A DNA stretch of 53,562 nucleotides, from positions 1-53,562 of the forward strand of contig VGXG01000015.1 in NCBI GenBank assembly GCA_016873395.1, written 5' to 3'. Source of the stretch: Nitrospira sp. GTDB lineage: Bacteria; Nitrospirota; Nitrospiria; Nitrospirales; Nitrospiraceae. The notes beneath the pieces are model-generated. The model did not search any database. It was not told the origin of the DNA and saw only the letters and a program-made list of their open reading frames with translations. Below, in pieces: positions 35,271 through 44,740 of the stretch (within the stretch, counting starts at the first letter, position 1; each line of letters begins with the position of its first letter). The position numbers were made by a program, and so were the translations under genes.

Positions 35271-36324
35271 GGATCGTGTCGCCCATCTCCTTCGTGCCGA
35301 CCAACTTGGTTCCCACCCCCTGGATGTCTTTGGTCCGATACCCCTGCTCCAGCGTCTTGACGATCGCCTGTTCCACCGCGTCCGCCTCCTTATCCAGACG
35401 CAACTGGTAGGCCAGCAGCATGGCGGCGGAGGCGATCGTGGCAATGGGGTTGGCCAGATTCTTCCCGGCAATGTCCGGTGCGCTCCCATGAATCGGCTCA
35501 TACATGCCGGTCTTGGTCCCGACGCTGGCGGACGGGAGCATGCCGATGGACCCGGTCAACATAGCCGCCTCGTCGCTGAGAATGTCGCCGAACAGGTTGG
35601 TGGTCACCAGGACATCGAATTGCCTGGGGTTCCGGATGAGCTGCATGGCGCAATTGTCTACATACATATGGGACAATTCGACGTCAGGATAGTCGCGATG
35701 GACCTGGCTCACCACGCGTCGCCACAGCTCGGAGGACTCCAGCACGTTGGCCTTGTCCACCGAGGTCACCTTGCGCCGACGCTTGCGCGCCGCTTCGAAG
35801 GCCACCTTGGCGATGCGGGTGATCTCCGGGGTCGTGTAGACCTCGGTGTTGACGCCCCGTTCCCCCTCCGCGGTTTTCTCGATCCCTTTGGGCATGCCGA
35901 AATAGATCCCTCCGGTCAGTTCGCGCACCACCAGGAGATCAATGCCCTCGATCACCTCCCGCTTCAAGGTCGAGGCATCCGCCAGCATCGGGTAGAGCTT
36001 CGCGGGACGGAGGTTGGCAAAGAGCCCCAGTCGCTCCCGCAGGCCCAGCAAGGCCCGCTCCGGGCGCAGCTTGTATTCCAGTCCTTCCCACTTGGGACCG
36101 CCGACCGCACCCAACAGCACCGCGTCGCTCTTTTGCGCCAGCGCCAATGTCTCGTCCGGCAAGGGGACTCCCACCCGGTCGATCGCCTGCCCTCCGACCA
36201 GCCCCTCGACAAACTCAAACGTATGGTGAAACCGCTCGCCCACCGCCTTGAGCAGCTTGACCGCTTCCGGCACGATCTCCTGCCCCACGCCGTCACCAGC
36301 CAGCACCGCGATCGTGGCTTTCAT
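35251..36324 (-). CDS. leuB: 3-isopropylmalate dehydrogenase
   Basis: A 357-residue NAD-dependent decarboxylating dehydrogenase, the third step of leucine synthesis. Motifs are [52 protein letters not shown] (substrate arginines), [30 protein letters not shown] and [24 protein letters not shown], then [18 protein letters not shown]. The length is typical. It follows leuA by 111 bp; the gap holds spacer repeats (GAACCGTTAATCGTGATC with GGCTCACGATCCACG). Confidence 0.97.
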   Translation of the reverse strand: MKATIAVLAGDGVGQEIVPEAVKLLKAVGERFHHTFEFVEGLVGGQAIDRVGVPLPDETLALAQKSDAVLLGAVGGPKWEGLEYKLRPERALLGLRERLGLFANLRPAKLYPMLADASTLKREVIEGIDLLVVRELTGGIYFGMPKGIEKTAEGERGVNTEVYTTPEITRIAKVAFEAARKRRRKVTSVDKANVLESSELWRRVVSQVHRDYPDVELSHMYVDNCAMQLIRNPRQFDVLVTTNLFGDILSDEAAMLTGSIGMLPSASVGTKTGMYEPIHGSAPDIAGKNLANPIATIASAAMLLAYQLRLDKEADAVEQAIVKTLEQGYRTKDIQGVGTKLVGTKEMGDTILKNLAK

Positions 36325-36435
36325 TCAGACGCTCCCTTGGACATGGCGTGAACCGTTAATCGTGATCTGGACGCAAGCGGACCCTCTGTGGCAACGAACG
36401 GCTCACGATCCACGTCCTGTGACTCTACCCCGCAA

Positions 36436-37989
36436 CTACTGCCAAATCAAGCCGGCGCTTTTCGCCGGATCGAAGTGCTTGGAGGCCCAGAAGGCCAGCT
36501 TGTTCAGCGCATTCAAGTAGGCCTTCGCCGAGGCCACGATGATGTCCGTGTCCGCCCCGTGACCGGTCGTGGTCTTGCCCTCCTCTTCGATTCGGACCGA
36601 CACCTCGCCCTGCGCTTCCGTCCCGCCCGTGATCGCCTCCACCGCATAGCTCAGCAGGCGACTCTTCGTCTTCGTCATGGCGGCGATGGTTCGGTAGGCC
36701 GCATCCACCGGGCCGTCGCCCGTCCCGGTCTGTTTCACCAGCCTCCCGTCGATCTCCAGCTCCACATCGGCCGTGGGAGGCTTGTCGGTCCCGCTCTCCA
36801 CATAGAGGCGCTTGAGTACGAACCGCTCAGGCACCTTGGCGATCTCTTCTGAGACGATCGCCTGCAAGTCTTCTTCGTAGACCTCCTTCTTCTGGTCCGC
36901 CAGCCGTTTGAACTGCTCGAAGGCACGGTTGAGTTCCTCATCGGACAGTTTATAGCCCAACTCCTCCAGATTCTGCCGGAACGCGTGCCGACCGGACAGT
37001 TTCCCCATGACCATCTTGCTCTGCTTGAGCCCGACCGCTTCGGGCTTCATGATCTCGTAGGTGCTCTTCTCCTTCAGCAGCCCGTCCTGGTGGATGCCGG
37101 ACGTGTGGGCAAAGGCGTTGGTTCCGACGATGGCTTTGTTCGGCTGAACCACCATGCCCGTAATCTTGCTGACCAAGCGACTGGTCTTGGAGATCTCCTC
37201 GGTCTTGATGCCCGTGTCGGCCTGATAGAAGTCCTTGCGGGTCCTGAGCCCCATGGCAATCTCTTCCAACGAGGCATTGCCGGCCCGCTCCCCGATGCCG
37301 TTGATCGTGCATTCCACTTGTCCGGCCCCTTCCAGCACGGCGGCCAGCGAGTTGGCCACCGCCAAGCCCAGGTCATTGTGGCAATGGACGGAGATCACAG
37401 CCCGGTCGATGTCCTTGACCTTCTCGCGGATCCCGCGGATCAACCGACCAAATTCCTGCGGTGTCGTATAGCCCACCGTGTCCGGGATGTTCACCGTGGC
37501 GGCGCCGGCCTCGATCACCGCTTCCAACACCTCGTGCATAAAGCCAGGATCAGAGCGGGTGGCGTCCATGGGGGAGAACTCCACGTCCTGCACATAGCCG
37601 CGCGCCCTTTGCACCATCTCCACCGCCCGCTTCAAGGCCTCCGCCCGGGTCATCCGGAATTGGTATGTGAGATGGATGTCCGAGGTCGAGAGAAAGGTAT
37701 GGATGCGAACCTTGGGAGCCCCCTTCAGAGCCTCCCACGCCCGATCGATGTCTTCCGGCCTGGCCCTGGCCAGGCTGCAGATTGTGGGCCCGTCCACTTC
37801 CTGAGCGATCCGGCGGACCGCCTCGAAATCGCCGGGAGAGCTGTACGCAAAGCCGGCCTCGATGATGTCCACACCCAGCCTGGCCAGCTGTTTGGCGATC
37901 ATGACTTTTTCCTCGACGTTCATGCTCGCCCCCGGCGACTGCTCGCCGTCCCGCAAGGTCGTGTCGAATATTCGGATCATGCGCGCCAT
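36436..37989 (-). CDS. leuA: 2-isopropylmalate synthase
   Basis: A 517-residue enzyme that condenses acetyl-CoA with 2-oxoisovalerate, the first leucine-specific step. The catalytic TIM barrel begins [18 protein letters not shown] and contains the metal motif [15 protein letters not shown] and the turn [15 protein letters not shown]-terminal LeuA regulatory domain (about 390-517), the site of leucine feedback, is present and ends near [12 protein letters not shown]. The residues [12 protein letters not shown] replace the more usual EAGFPxxSPGDF. ATG follows AGGTG. A T-box leader with a probable leucine specifier precedes it, so leucine-tRNA charging should control expression. Confidence 0.97.
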   Translation of the reverse strand: MARMIRIFDTTLRDGEQSPGASMNVEEKVMIAKQLARLGVDIIEAGFAYSSPGDFEAVRRIAQEVDGPTICSLARARPEDIDRAWEALKGAPKVRIHTFLSTSDIHLTYQFRMTRAEALKRAVEMVQRARGYVQDVEFSPMDATRSDPGFMHEVLEAVIEAGAATVNIPDTVGYTTPQEFGRLIRGIREKVKDIDRAVISVHCHNDLGLAVANSLAAVLEGAGQVECTINGIGERAGNASLEEIAMGLRTRKDFYQADTGIKTEEISKTSRLVSKITGMVVQPNKAIVGTNAFAHTSGIHQDGLLKEKSTYEIMKPEAVGLKQSKMVMGKLSGRHAFRQNLEELGYKLSDEELNRAFEQFKRLADQKKEVYEEDLQAIVSEEIAKVPERFVLKRLYVESGTDKPPTADVELEIDGRLVKQTGTGDGPVDAAYRTIAAMTKTKSRLLSYAVEAITGGTEAQGEVSVRIEEEGKTTTGHGADTDIIVASAKAYLNALNKLAFWASKHFDPAKSAGLIWQ

Positions 37990-38030
37990 GGTTCACCTCA
38001 TCTTTTCTCTATCATCAATCCCCAACCATT

Positions 38031-38158
38031 GGGGGTGGCTGGGGTTCGTCCAACTGCGGCCGTCATCACCCTTTGCATTCAACACAGAGCAACGGGTGCC
38101 CGGCGCATTCTGATCGTGCGCGCTCCGGGAGCACAGGACGAACCCTAGGCATACCCCC
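38031..38158 (-). repeat. Long intergenic palindrome, family A, copy 2 (in the leuA leader)
   Basis: A 128-nt inverted repeat with outer arms GGGGTTCGTCC and GGACGAACCC, flanked by GGGGGT and ACCCCC. The centre (CATCACCC, TTGCATT, AGAGCAACGGGTGCCCGG) is homologous to the copy at 27770 although the outer stem has another sequence. It lies between the T-box terminator and the leuA start codon, so any full-length leuA mRNA carries it. Confidence 0.8.
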
Positions 38159-38161
38159 AAC

Positions 38162-38449
38162 AAAAAAGCCTTCATCCCACCCAGGGACGAAGGCTCGCGC
38201 GCTCCGTGGTACCACCCTGCTTCGATGCCCTGCTTCGAACGACGCGCGGGCACCCTTCATTGAGGACCCATCTCGAGGGTCAGGCGGAACCCATTACCAT
38301 CCCGAGGAGGGGGAATTCACGGGCTCGGCTCCGAGGCGAGTTCGGCGCTCGACGGGCTGGCTTGCACCCTGTCCTCCCTTATTCCAGAAGGACGCCGCCA
38401 GCTCTCTGGTGACCGTCGGAACCGCCTACTACTCCTCTTCTTCGCCGCT
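38162..38449 (-). promoter_or_regulatory. T-box riboswitch leader of leuA
   Basis: On the minus strand the conserved T-box AGGGTGGTACCACGG is at 38218-38204. It is followed by an intrinsic terminator (38195-38162): a 12-bp stem, AGCCTTCGTCCC with GGGATGAAGGCT, ending in a run of six T. Stem I lies at about 38449-38330, with GAGGAGTAGTAGG at its base, AGAGAGCTGG and GGTGCAAGCCAGC in the upper part, then GAACTCGCCTCGGAGC. By comparison with known T-boxes (GAA-codon-xxCCUxGGAGC) the specifier is CUC, leucine, complement of 38340-38338. Uncharged tRNA-Leu would stabilise the antiterminator and allow leuA transcription. T-boxes on leuA are known outside Firmicutes, notably in Deltaproteobacteria. 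The promoter must lie in or upstream of the end of pssA. Confidence 0.92.
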
Positions 38450-39262
38450 CTACTGCCTGGAGTCTAACACGGGTGGCTCGGACCCGGCAACTCCCTTCTT
38501 GCCGAACGCCTTGGCAAGCAGGCTCACGCCCTTTTCGACGGGGCCCAGCGCTGCATAGCCGGCAAAAACCACGAAGAGCATCAACTGGGGCCAGGCGATG
38601 ACCAGCATCAACCCCAAGATCGCCCAGACCAGATAGTTGAAATGGTACCCCCGCTTGAACTTGAGATCTTTGAAGCTCCGGTACTTGACCGTGCTGACCA
38701 TCAGAAAAGCCAGACCGAGGGTCATGACTAAAATCAACAGCGGCTTGATCTCCGCCCCCATGCGGACGATGTGATGATCGAAAATCACCAGGGACGCGAT
38801 CACGCTGGCGGCGGCCGGGATCGGCAAGCCCGTGAAATACCTGCTCTCGGAGGTGGTCGCCATGACGTTGAACCGGGCGAGGCGCAGGGCGCCGCAGGCG
38901 ACGAAAGCGAACATGACCGCCGACCCCGCCATGCCGTGGGTGCTGAGCGCCCAGGAGTAAATCAGCAGCCCAGGCGCCACGCCGAAGGAGACGAGATCCG
39001 CCAGGGAATCATACTCCACCCCGAACTGACTGGTGCTGTTCATCCAGCGAGCGGACTTCCCGTCGAGCATGTCGAAGATCAGCGCGACCAGGATGGCCAC
39101 GGCAGCCGTCACGTAGTTGGCGTTGAAAACGGCAAGGATTGAGAAGAGCCCGGAGAATAAATTTCCGGTCGTCAGCAGATTGGGGATCAAGTAGACTCCC
39201 CGTCTCCGCTTGGATTCCTTAAGAACCGTCTTGCTGTCTTTCAAGAAGGTGCCGCGCATCAC
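38450..39262 (-). CDS. pssA: CDP-diacylglycerol--serine O-phosphatidyltransferase
   Basis: A 270-residue membrane enzyme that makes phosphatidylserine from CDP-diacylglycerol and serine. The CDP-alcohol phosphotransferase motif D-x2-D-G-x2-A-R-x8-G-x3-D-x3-D is complete, from DMLDGKSARW to YDSLAD. About eight helices follow the usual plan, with LIPNLLTTGNLFSGLFSI at the N-terminus and LARFNVMA in the middle. It lies downstream of psd, which uses its product to make phosphatidylethanolamine. Its last codons abut the leuA T-box leader. Confidence 0.95.
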   Translation of the reverse strand: MMRGTFLKDSKTVLKESKRRRGVYLIPNLLTTGNLFSGLFSILAVFNANYVTAAVAILVALIFDMLDGKSARWMNSTSQFGVEYDSLADLVSFGVAPGLLIYSWALSTHGMAGSAVMFAFVACGALRLARFNVMATTSESRYFTGLPIPAAASVIASLVIFDHHIVRMGAEIKPLLILVMTLGLAFLMVSTVKYRSFKDLKFKRGYHFNYLVWAILGLMLVIAWPQLMLFVVFAGYAALGPVEKGVSLLAKAFGKKGVAGSEPPVLDSRQ

Positions 39263-39286
39263 GCCTCCATACCCAGCTTGCTTGAG

Positions 39287-39339
39287 CCGCCGCGTTTGAT
39301 CGTTCGACCCAAAGGCTCTCGACGGGTCACACGCGGCGG
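39287..39339. repeat. Short palindrome, family C, compact copy
   Basis: Outer arms CCGCCGCGT and ACGCGGCGG and inner arms GACCC and GGGTC enclose AAAGGCTCTCGAC. An expanded copy with the same flanks lies at 52704-52840. It occupies the gap between psd and pssA. Confidence 0.65.
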
Positions 39340-39343
39340 GGAG

Positions 39344-40015
39344 TTACTTTGCCTCTAGTGAAATATCCGCCAACTCAGCGAGGATCGTCTCCCCGCCCTT
39401 GACACAGTCTCCGATCCCGACGTTCAGCCTGGCCGCCAGGGGGAGGAACAGGTCCATCCGCGAACCGAACCGGATCAACCCATACCGTTCCCCGCGGCTC
39501 ACGTGCTCGCCCGGCTTGGCCCAGCAGACGATCCGACGCGCGATCAACCCCGCGACCTGGACACAGAGCACCTTGCTCCCTTGCCGGGTCTGAATCATCA
39601 GCGCGTTCTGCTCGTTCCGCAGCGTTGCCTCCGGCCGATTGGCCGCCACGAACCGGCCCGGCTGGTACGCGATGTCCCGGATCGTTCCGTCACAAGGAAC
39701 CCGGTTCACGTGAACATCGAACACGTTAAGGAAGATGCTGATCCGCTTCGCCTGGTCCTTCAGAAATCGCGGCTCGTATTCTGTTTCGATCGCGATGACG
39801 CGACCGTCTCCCGGCGCCACCACGGCCCCCTCAACCTGGGGCACAGCCCGCTTGGGATTGCGAAAGAACCAAGCCGTGAAGAGGGTTGCGCCTCCCAGCA
39901 GCAGCATCAGCCCAGCCCAGCCGAGGGCCCCGGCCATCGCGGCGGCCCCGCCGGCACCGGCCACGAACGGAAGCCCTTCTCTGACAATGGGAATACCGAC
40001 CGCGCGATCTGCCAT
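39344..40015 (-). CDS. psd: Phosphatidylserine decarboxylase proenzyme
   Basis: A 223-residue membrane-bound pyruvoyl enzyme of the short Psd type that turns phosphatidylserine into phosphatidylethanolamine. An N-terminal hydrophobic pair is followed by FFRNPKRAVP, VVAPGDGRVI, SIFLNVFDVHVNRVP and WAKPGEHVSRGERYGLIRFGSRMDLFLP. The self-cleavage and pyruvoyl site is the GS of RFGSRMD, the short-type counterpart of LGST. Length and motifs are complete. It lies between ilvC and pssA; psd-pssA inside the branched-chain block is a common arrangement. Confidence 0.95.
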   Translation of the reverse strand: MADRAVGIPIVREGLPFVAGAGGAAAMAGALGWAGLMLLLGGATLFTAWFFRNPKRAVPQVEGAVVAPGDGRVIAIETEYEPRFLKDQAKRISIFLNVFDVHVNRVPCDGTIRDIAYQPGRFVAANRPEATLRNEQNALMIQTRQGSKVLCVQVAGLIARRIVCWAKPGEHVSRGERYGLIRFGSRMDLFLPLAARLNVGIGDCVKGGETILAELADISLEAK

Positions 40016-40037
40016 TGGTTTGAGTTCTTAGTTGTCA

Positions 40038-40082
40038 GTTATCAGTCATTTCAGTTGAAACTGACCACTGACGACTGATAAC
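40038..40082. repeat. Inverted spacer between ilvC and psd
   Basis: GTTATCAGTC and GACTGATAAC form a perfect 10-bp stem, with further pairing of TTCAGTT and AACTGA inside. It lies just beyond the ilvC stop and could end or stabilise the ilv transcript. Confidence 0.6.
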
Positions 40083-40089
40083 CTCTTTT

Positions 40090-41205
<1,116 letters not shown>

Positions 41206-41207
<2 letters not shown>

Positions 41208-41724
41208 ATTCTTTCGCGACCCGCTTCGGCTGGACCGCCGCGGGGCGGATCGGCTCCCGCGCGATGGCCACGCGGCCGGTCCTCGCCAGTTCTTTGATAC
41301 CCAGCGGCTGCAGCAAGTTGATGATCGCCTCGATCTTGTGGACGTCCCCTGTGGCCTCGAGCGTGTAGGTGGTGGGGGTGGAGTCGATCACGTTGGCGCG
41401 GAAAATATCCGTGATGCGCAACGCCTCGGCCCGATCCTCCGGCTTCGTATGGACCTTGATGAGCACGGTCTCGCGCGCGACGAACTCGCTCTCGTTGAGG
41501 TCCACCACTTTGATCACGTCGATCAGCTTGTTGAGCTGTTTGACGATCTGCTCGATGATCCGGTCATCGCCCTTGGTGACGATCGTCATCATGGACATCG
41601 AGGGATCGAGGGTTGGGGCCACCGACAGGCTCTCGATATTGAAGCCGCGCCCGCTGAAGAGGCCGGCCACCCGCGACAGCACGCCGAACTTATTCTCGAC
41701 GATGACCGAGATAATGTGTTCCAT
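41206..41724 (-). CDS. ilvN: Acetolactate synthase small (regulatory) subunit
   Basis: A 172-residue regulatory subunit that makes acetolactate synthase sensitive to valine. An N-terminal ACT domain (HIISVIVENKFGVLSRVAGLFSGRGFNIESLSV) is followed by the ALS_ss_C domain (ETVLIKVHTKPEDRAEALRITDIFRANVID). The length is typical of IlvH/IlvN. It lies 107 bp after ilvB; the gap holds an inverted spacer. The last 15 residues, with several Pro, Arg and Lys, are probably a tail. Confidence 0.95.
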
Positions 41725-41729
41725 CTTCA

Positions 41730-41825
41730 GACCGGAGCTTATAGCTGATGGCTGATGGCCGGCTGCGAGGAAACCGAGAACGACAGGTTCCTGCTATCAG
41801 CTATACGCCATAAGCCATTAGCTCT
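41730..41825. repeat. Inverted spacer between ilvB and ilvN
   Basis: AGCTTATAGCTGATGGC at one end and GCTATCAGCTATACGCCATAAGC at the other can pair imperfectly. The word set GCTATACGCCAT, AGCCATTAGCTCTT recurs at 33903-33946. Confidence 0.55.
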
Positions 41826-41830
41826 TTTCT

Positions 41831-43603
41831 TCACGCCGTCAGGACCGTATCCTTGTCTTCTCCCGCCACTTTCACGCCCGCCTGCTTCTTCTTGAGCTCC
41901 GGCGGATCGGCCAGGATCATCTCATGGTTGCAGCCGCCGGCCGGGATCATGGGATAGCAGTTCTCGTACTGGTCCACCGGCACGTCCACCAAGACCGGCT
42001 TGTTGACGGCCAGAGCCTCCTTGATCACGTCATCGACCTCCGACACCTTGGCGGCGCGCAACCCGACGGCTCCATAGGCATCCGCCAGCTTGATGAAGTC
42101 GGGCGTCGCATCCAGGTAGCTGGAGGCGTAGCGGCCTTCGTAGAAAAGGTCCTGCCACTGGCGCACCATGCCGTGGTAACGGTTGTTGACGATAAAGACT
42201 TTGACCGGCAGCCTGTTCACCACCGCCGTGGCCAGTTCCTGCGTGTTCATCTGAAAACTGCCGTCCCCCGCGACGCAGAGCACGAGCTGATCCGGAAACG
42301 CGGCTTGGGCGCCCATGGCGGCCGGGAATCCAAACCCCATCGTCCCCAACCCGCCGGAAGTCAGCCACCGGCGCGGCTTGGCCAGCTTGAAATACTGGGC
42401 CGTCCACATCTGGTGTTGCCCGACATCCGTCGCCACGATCGGGTCCCGATCCTTGGTCAGCTCATACAGCCGCTTGATGAGATGCTGCGGCTTGATAGGC
42501 CCCTGGGAGTCCTGTTCGTACGCCAGGGGATGGGCCCGCCGCCACTCGTTGATCTGGTCCCACCAGGGCTTCCGCAGCTCCTTCTGCTCCCCGTTCACCG
42601 TCGCTTTCAGGATTTGGTTCAATTCCCGCAGCACACGCTTGCAATCGCCGACGATCGGGATATCCACGTTGACGTTCTTCCTGATGGACGTGGGATCGAT
42701 GTCGATGTGGATGACCTTGGCATGGGGGCAAAACTCGGACACCTTGCCAGTCACCCGGTCATCGAAGCGGGCTCCCACCGCGATCACCAAGTCGGAATAG
42801 TGCACCGTCATGTTGGCCCAGTAGGTGCCGTGCATCCCCATCATGCCCATCGAGAGAGGGTGTTCGCCGGGGAAGGCCCCCAGGGCCATGAGCGTCATGT
42901 CCACCGGGATCTGGCACAGCTCCGCCAACTCGAGGAGTTCTTCGGAGGCCCCGGAGAAGATCACCCCGCCGCCCACGTAGAGGACCGGCTTCTTGGCCTT
43001 GGTGATGGCCTCGGCTGCCTGCTTGATTTGCCACTTGTTGCCGTCATACGTCGGGTTGTAACCCCGGATCGACACGGAGCCGGGATACTTGAACTCCGCC
43101 TTGTTCATGGAGACGTCTTTCGGGATATCCACGAGCACGGGACCCGGTCGACCGGTCGTGGCGACGTAGAAGGCCTCTTTGATCGTCACGGCCAGGTCGT
43201 TGACATCCTTGACGAGGAAGTTGTACTTCGTGCAAGGACGGCTAAGGCCGATGTTGTCGGCTTCTTGAAACGCATCGTTCCCGATCAGGCTGGTCGACAC
43301 CTGACCGGTAAAGCAGACGAGCGGCACCGAATCCATGTAGGCGTCGGCCAGGGCCGTCACGACGTTGGTCATGCCGGGCCCAGAGGTCACAAGCGCCACG
43401 CCCGCCTTGCCCGTCGCTTTGGCATACCCCTCGGCCATATGGCCCGCCCCTTGTTCGTGGCGGGTGAGGATAACCTGGATGTCCTTTTGCTGATGCAGGA
43501 TATCGAAGATTTTCAGGACGACCCCTCCGGGTAAAGCAAAGATCGTCTTGACCCCTTCGCGCTTGAGACACTCCACAAAGATCTCTGCGCCTGTAAGTTT
43601 CAT
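41831..43603 (-). CDS. ilvB: Acetolactate synthase large (catalytic) subunit
   Basis: A 590-residue thiamine-diphosphate enzyme that starts valine, leucine and isoleucine synthesis from pyruvate. The N-terminal domain has GAEIFVECLKREGVKTIFALPGG with the catalytic glutamate in RHEQGAGHMAEGYAKATGK, and the C-terminal domain the cofactor motif AGDGSFQMNTQELATAV.VIVNN. The FAD-fold middle part is complete. The ATG follows GAGGACAGAGCG. Upstream are a promoter and a terminator-like hairpin, so attenuation is likely. It leads the ilvBNC genes. Confidence 0.97.
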   Translation of the reverse strand: MKLTGAEIFVECLKREGVKTIFALPGGVVLKIFDILHQQKDIQVILTRHEQGAGHMAEGYAKATGKAGVALVTSGPGMTNVVTALADAYMDSVPLVCFTGQVSTSLIGNDAFQEADNIGLSRPCTKYNFLVKDVNDLAVTIKEAFYVATTGRPGPVLVDIPKDVSMNKAEFKYPGSVSIRGYNPTYDGNKWQIKQAAEAITKAKKPVLYVGGGVIFSGASEELLELAELCQIPVDMTLMALGAFPGEHPLSMGMMGMHGTYWANMTVHYSDLVIAVGARFDDRVTGKVSEFCPHAKVIHIDIDPTSIRKNVNVDIPIVGDCKRVLRELNQILKATVNGEQKELRKPWWDQINEWRRAHPLAYEQDSQGPIKPQHLIKRLYELTKDRDPIVATDVGQHQMWTAQYFKLAKPRRWLTSGGLGTMGFGFPAAMGAQAAFPDQLVLCVAGDGSFQMNTQELATAVVNRLPVKVFIVNNRYHGMVRQWQDLFYEGRYASSYLDATPDFIKLADAYGAVGLRAAKVSEVDDVIKEALAVNKPVLVDVPVDQYENCYPMIPAGGCNHEMILADPPELKKKQAGVKVAGEDKDTVLTA

Positions 43604-43637
43604 CGCTCTGTCCTCTGTATGGACTGCCCCATGAGTT

Positions 43638-43664
43638 CAAAAACAGCCCTCGCCGTCAGGGCTG
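43638..43664 (-). promoter_or_regulatory. Terminator-like attenuator in the ilvB leader
   Basis: On the minus strand CAGCCCT, a 7-nt loop and AGGGCTG form a GC-rich hairpin followed directly by five T. It lies 35 nt before the ilvB start codon and within the 5' leader, so it is well placed for attenuation. I do not see a leader peptide rich in Ile, Val or Leu codons, nor a T-box, so the antitermination signal is unknown. Confidence 0.65.
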
Positions 43665-43728
43665 CCGCCTGGCCTCTCCTGTTACCCGATGCGCACAAAT
43701 CCTGCTGAAAAACAAGGGAAAAGAGTCT

Positions 43729-43760
43729 ATTATACTAGCATCCGTTATCCAACAAGTCAA
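43729..43760 (-). promoter_or_regulatory. Promoter of ilvB
   Basis: TATAAT (43734-43729) is a perfect -10 element. A TTGACT sits 20 nt upstream (43760-43755), too far for a standard -35, and TTGTTG gives a 15-nt spacer, so the -35 contact is ambiguous. Transcription would begin near 43722, giving a leader of about 120 nt. Confidence 0.6.
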
Positions 43761-43812
43761 CTGGAACCACCTTCCAGCAAGAGGAGTAAGGAGTAATGGG
43801 TGCTGGGCGATC

Positions 43813-43868
43813 AGTTTTGAGTTTTTAGTTGCGCGTTGCTTGAGGATCTCAACGCTCAAAACTCCAAC
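43813..43868. repeat. Inverted spacer before the glutaredoxin-like gene
   Basis: AGTTTTGAG and CTCAAAACT are perfect 9-bp arms, with AGTTG and CAACT outside and inside. Otherwise the 373-bp region between ilvB and the glutaredoxin-like gene holds only the ilvB promoter and attenuator. Confidence 0.55.
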
Positions 43869-43976
43869 TGCATGACTCATCACCACTCGGTTGAGAGGGG
43901 ACCCACAAGTCGGCTAGTCTACAGCCCACCCAATCCCGTCACAGGCGGCGATCACTCAGGAACAGCTCTCCCGGGA

Positions 43977-44291
43977 ATGCCAACCGAAGAACTCATTCAG
44001 GTCACGATCCTGTCGCGGCCGGGGTGCCACCTCTGCGAAGTGGTGGCCAAGATGGCTCACCGGCTCCAGAGCGACATGCCGTTTGATCTGAGTCAGGTGA
44101 ATATTGACGAGGATGCGGCGCTCTCCGCCCGCTACGGGTCCCGGATTCCGGTCGTGCTGATCGATCGCGTCGAGCGGCTGTCCGGCAGGATCATGGAGCG
44201 GGACCTGCGGCAGGCCATCAAAAGGGCGCGCTGGAGGAGACCTATAAGCCGGATTCTGTCCCGCCTTCGCCAAAGGCTTTGGCGGGGATGA
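43977..44291 (+). CDS. Glutaredoxin-like thioredoxin-fold protein
   Basis: A 104-residue protein of the glutaredoxin/DUF836 type: strand VTILSRPGCHLCEVVAKMA with the redox pair Cys17/Cys20, then VNIDEDAALSARYGSRIPVVLID with the cis-proline, and a final helix. It may reduce disulfides or glutathionylated proteins. The ATG at 43977 has only a weak ribosome site and the frame is open upstream to 43836. The last 18 residues (basic, RRPISRILSRLRQR) are encoded on the strand opposite the 3' end of the RNase P RNA gene. Such an overlap with an essential RNA is unusual. Confidence 0.72.
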   Translation: MPTEELIQVTILSRPGCHLCEVVAKMAHRLQSDMPFDLSQVNIDEDAALSARYGSRIPVVLIDRVERLSGRIMERDLRQAIKRARWRRPISRILSRLRQRLWRG

Positions 44292-44632
44292 CCATTTCTC
44301 TTGGGCTCGAGTTGCCACGAGCCTCATGCGGCCTACCCGAGGGCCACGGTCGGGCCGACCGTTGAGAAGCGGCACCGGTCCCCGCTCCTCGCGCCCTCCT
44401 ATTTGGCCTTGCTCCGGGCGACGCTTGCCGTGCCGCCTGTGTCACCACAGACGCGGTGGGCTCTTACCCCACCGTTTCACCCTTGCCTGAGCCCTTGCGG
44501 GCCATCGGCGGTCTGCTTTCTGTTGCGCCGGTGTCGGATCGCTCCGCCTGGGGGTTACCCAGCGCCCCGCCCTGTGGAGTCCGGACTTTCCTCCCGCCGG
44601 TCGAGCCGGCGGGCGATCATCCGGCCTTCTCC
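44234..44632 (-). ncRNA. rnpB: RNase P RNA (class A)
   Basis: The catalytic RNA that removes 5' leaders from pre-tRNA. Reading the minus strand, the conserved blocks appear in order: GGAGAAGGCCGG (P1 side), GAGGAAAGTCCGGACTCC, ACAGGGCGGGGCGCTGGG, the CR-II/III part with GACACCGGCGCAACAGAAAG, CAGGCAAGGGTGAAACGGTG, GGGTAAGAGCCCACCG, then CCTCGGGTAGGCCGC and the 3' block ACAGAATCCGGCTTATAGG. The size of about 400 nt is right for class A. End points are approximate (a few nt). The 3' end overlaps the glutaredoxin-like gene on the other strand by about 58 nt. Confidence 0.95.
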
Positions 44633-44740
44633 AACGCGCAAAGGCAGTATACCCTCCGCCGCACAGCCGCGCAAGCAAATTGACCGGCCGGCGTCCGTTT
44701 GTTAGAGTCCCCGCCAAGCACCTCTCGACACGAGACCACG

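Noticed and set aside
41924-43534. A 536-codon plus-strand open frame
   Set aside because: Antisense to ilvB, full of His, Arg, Asp and Gly without any recognisable domain.
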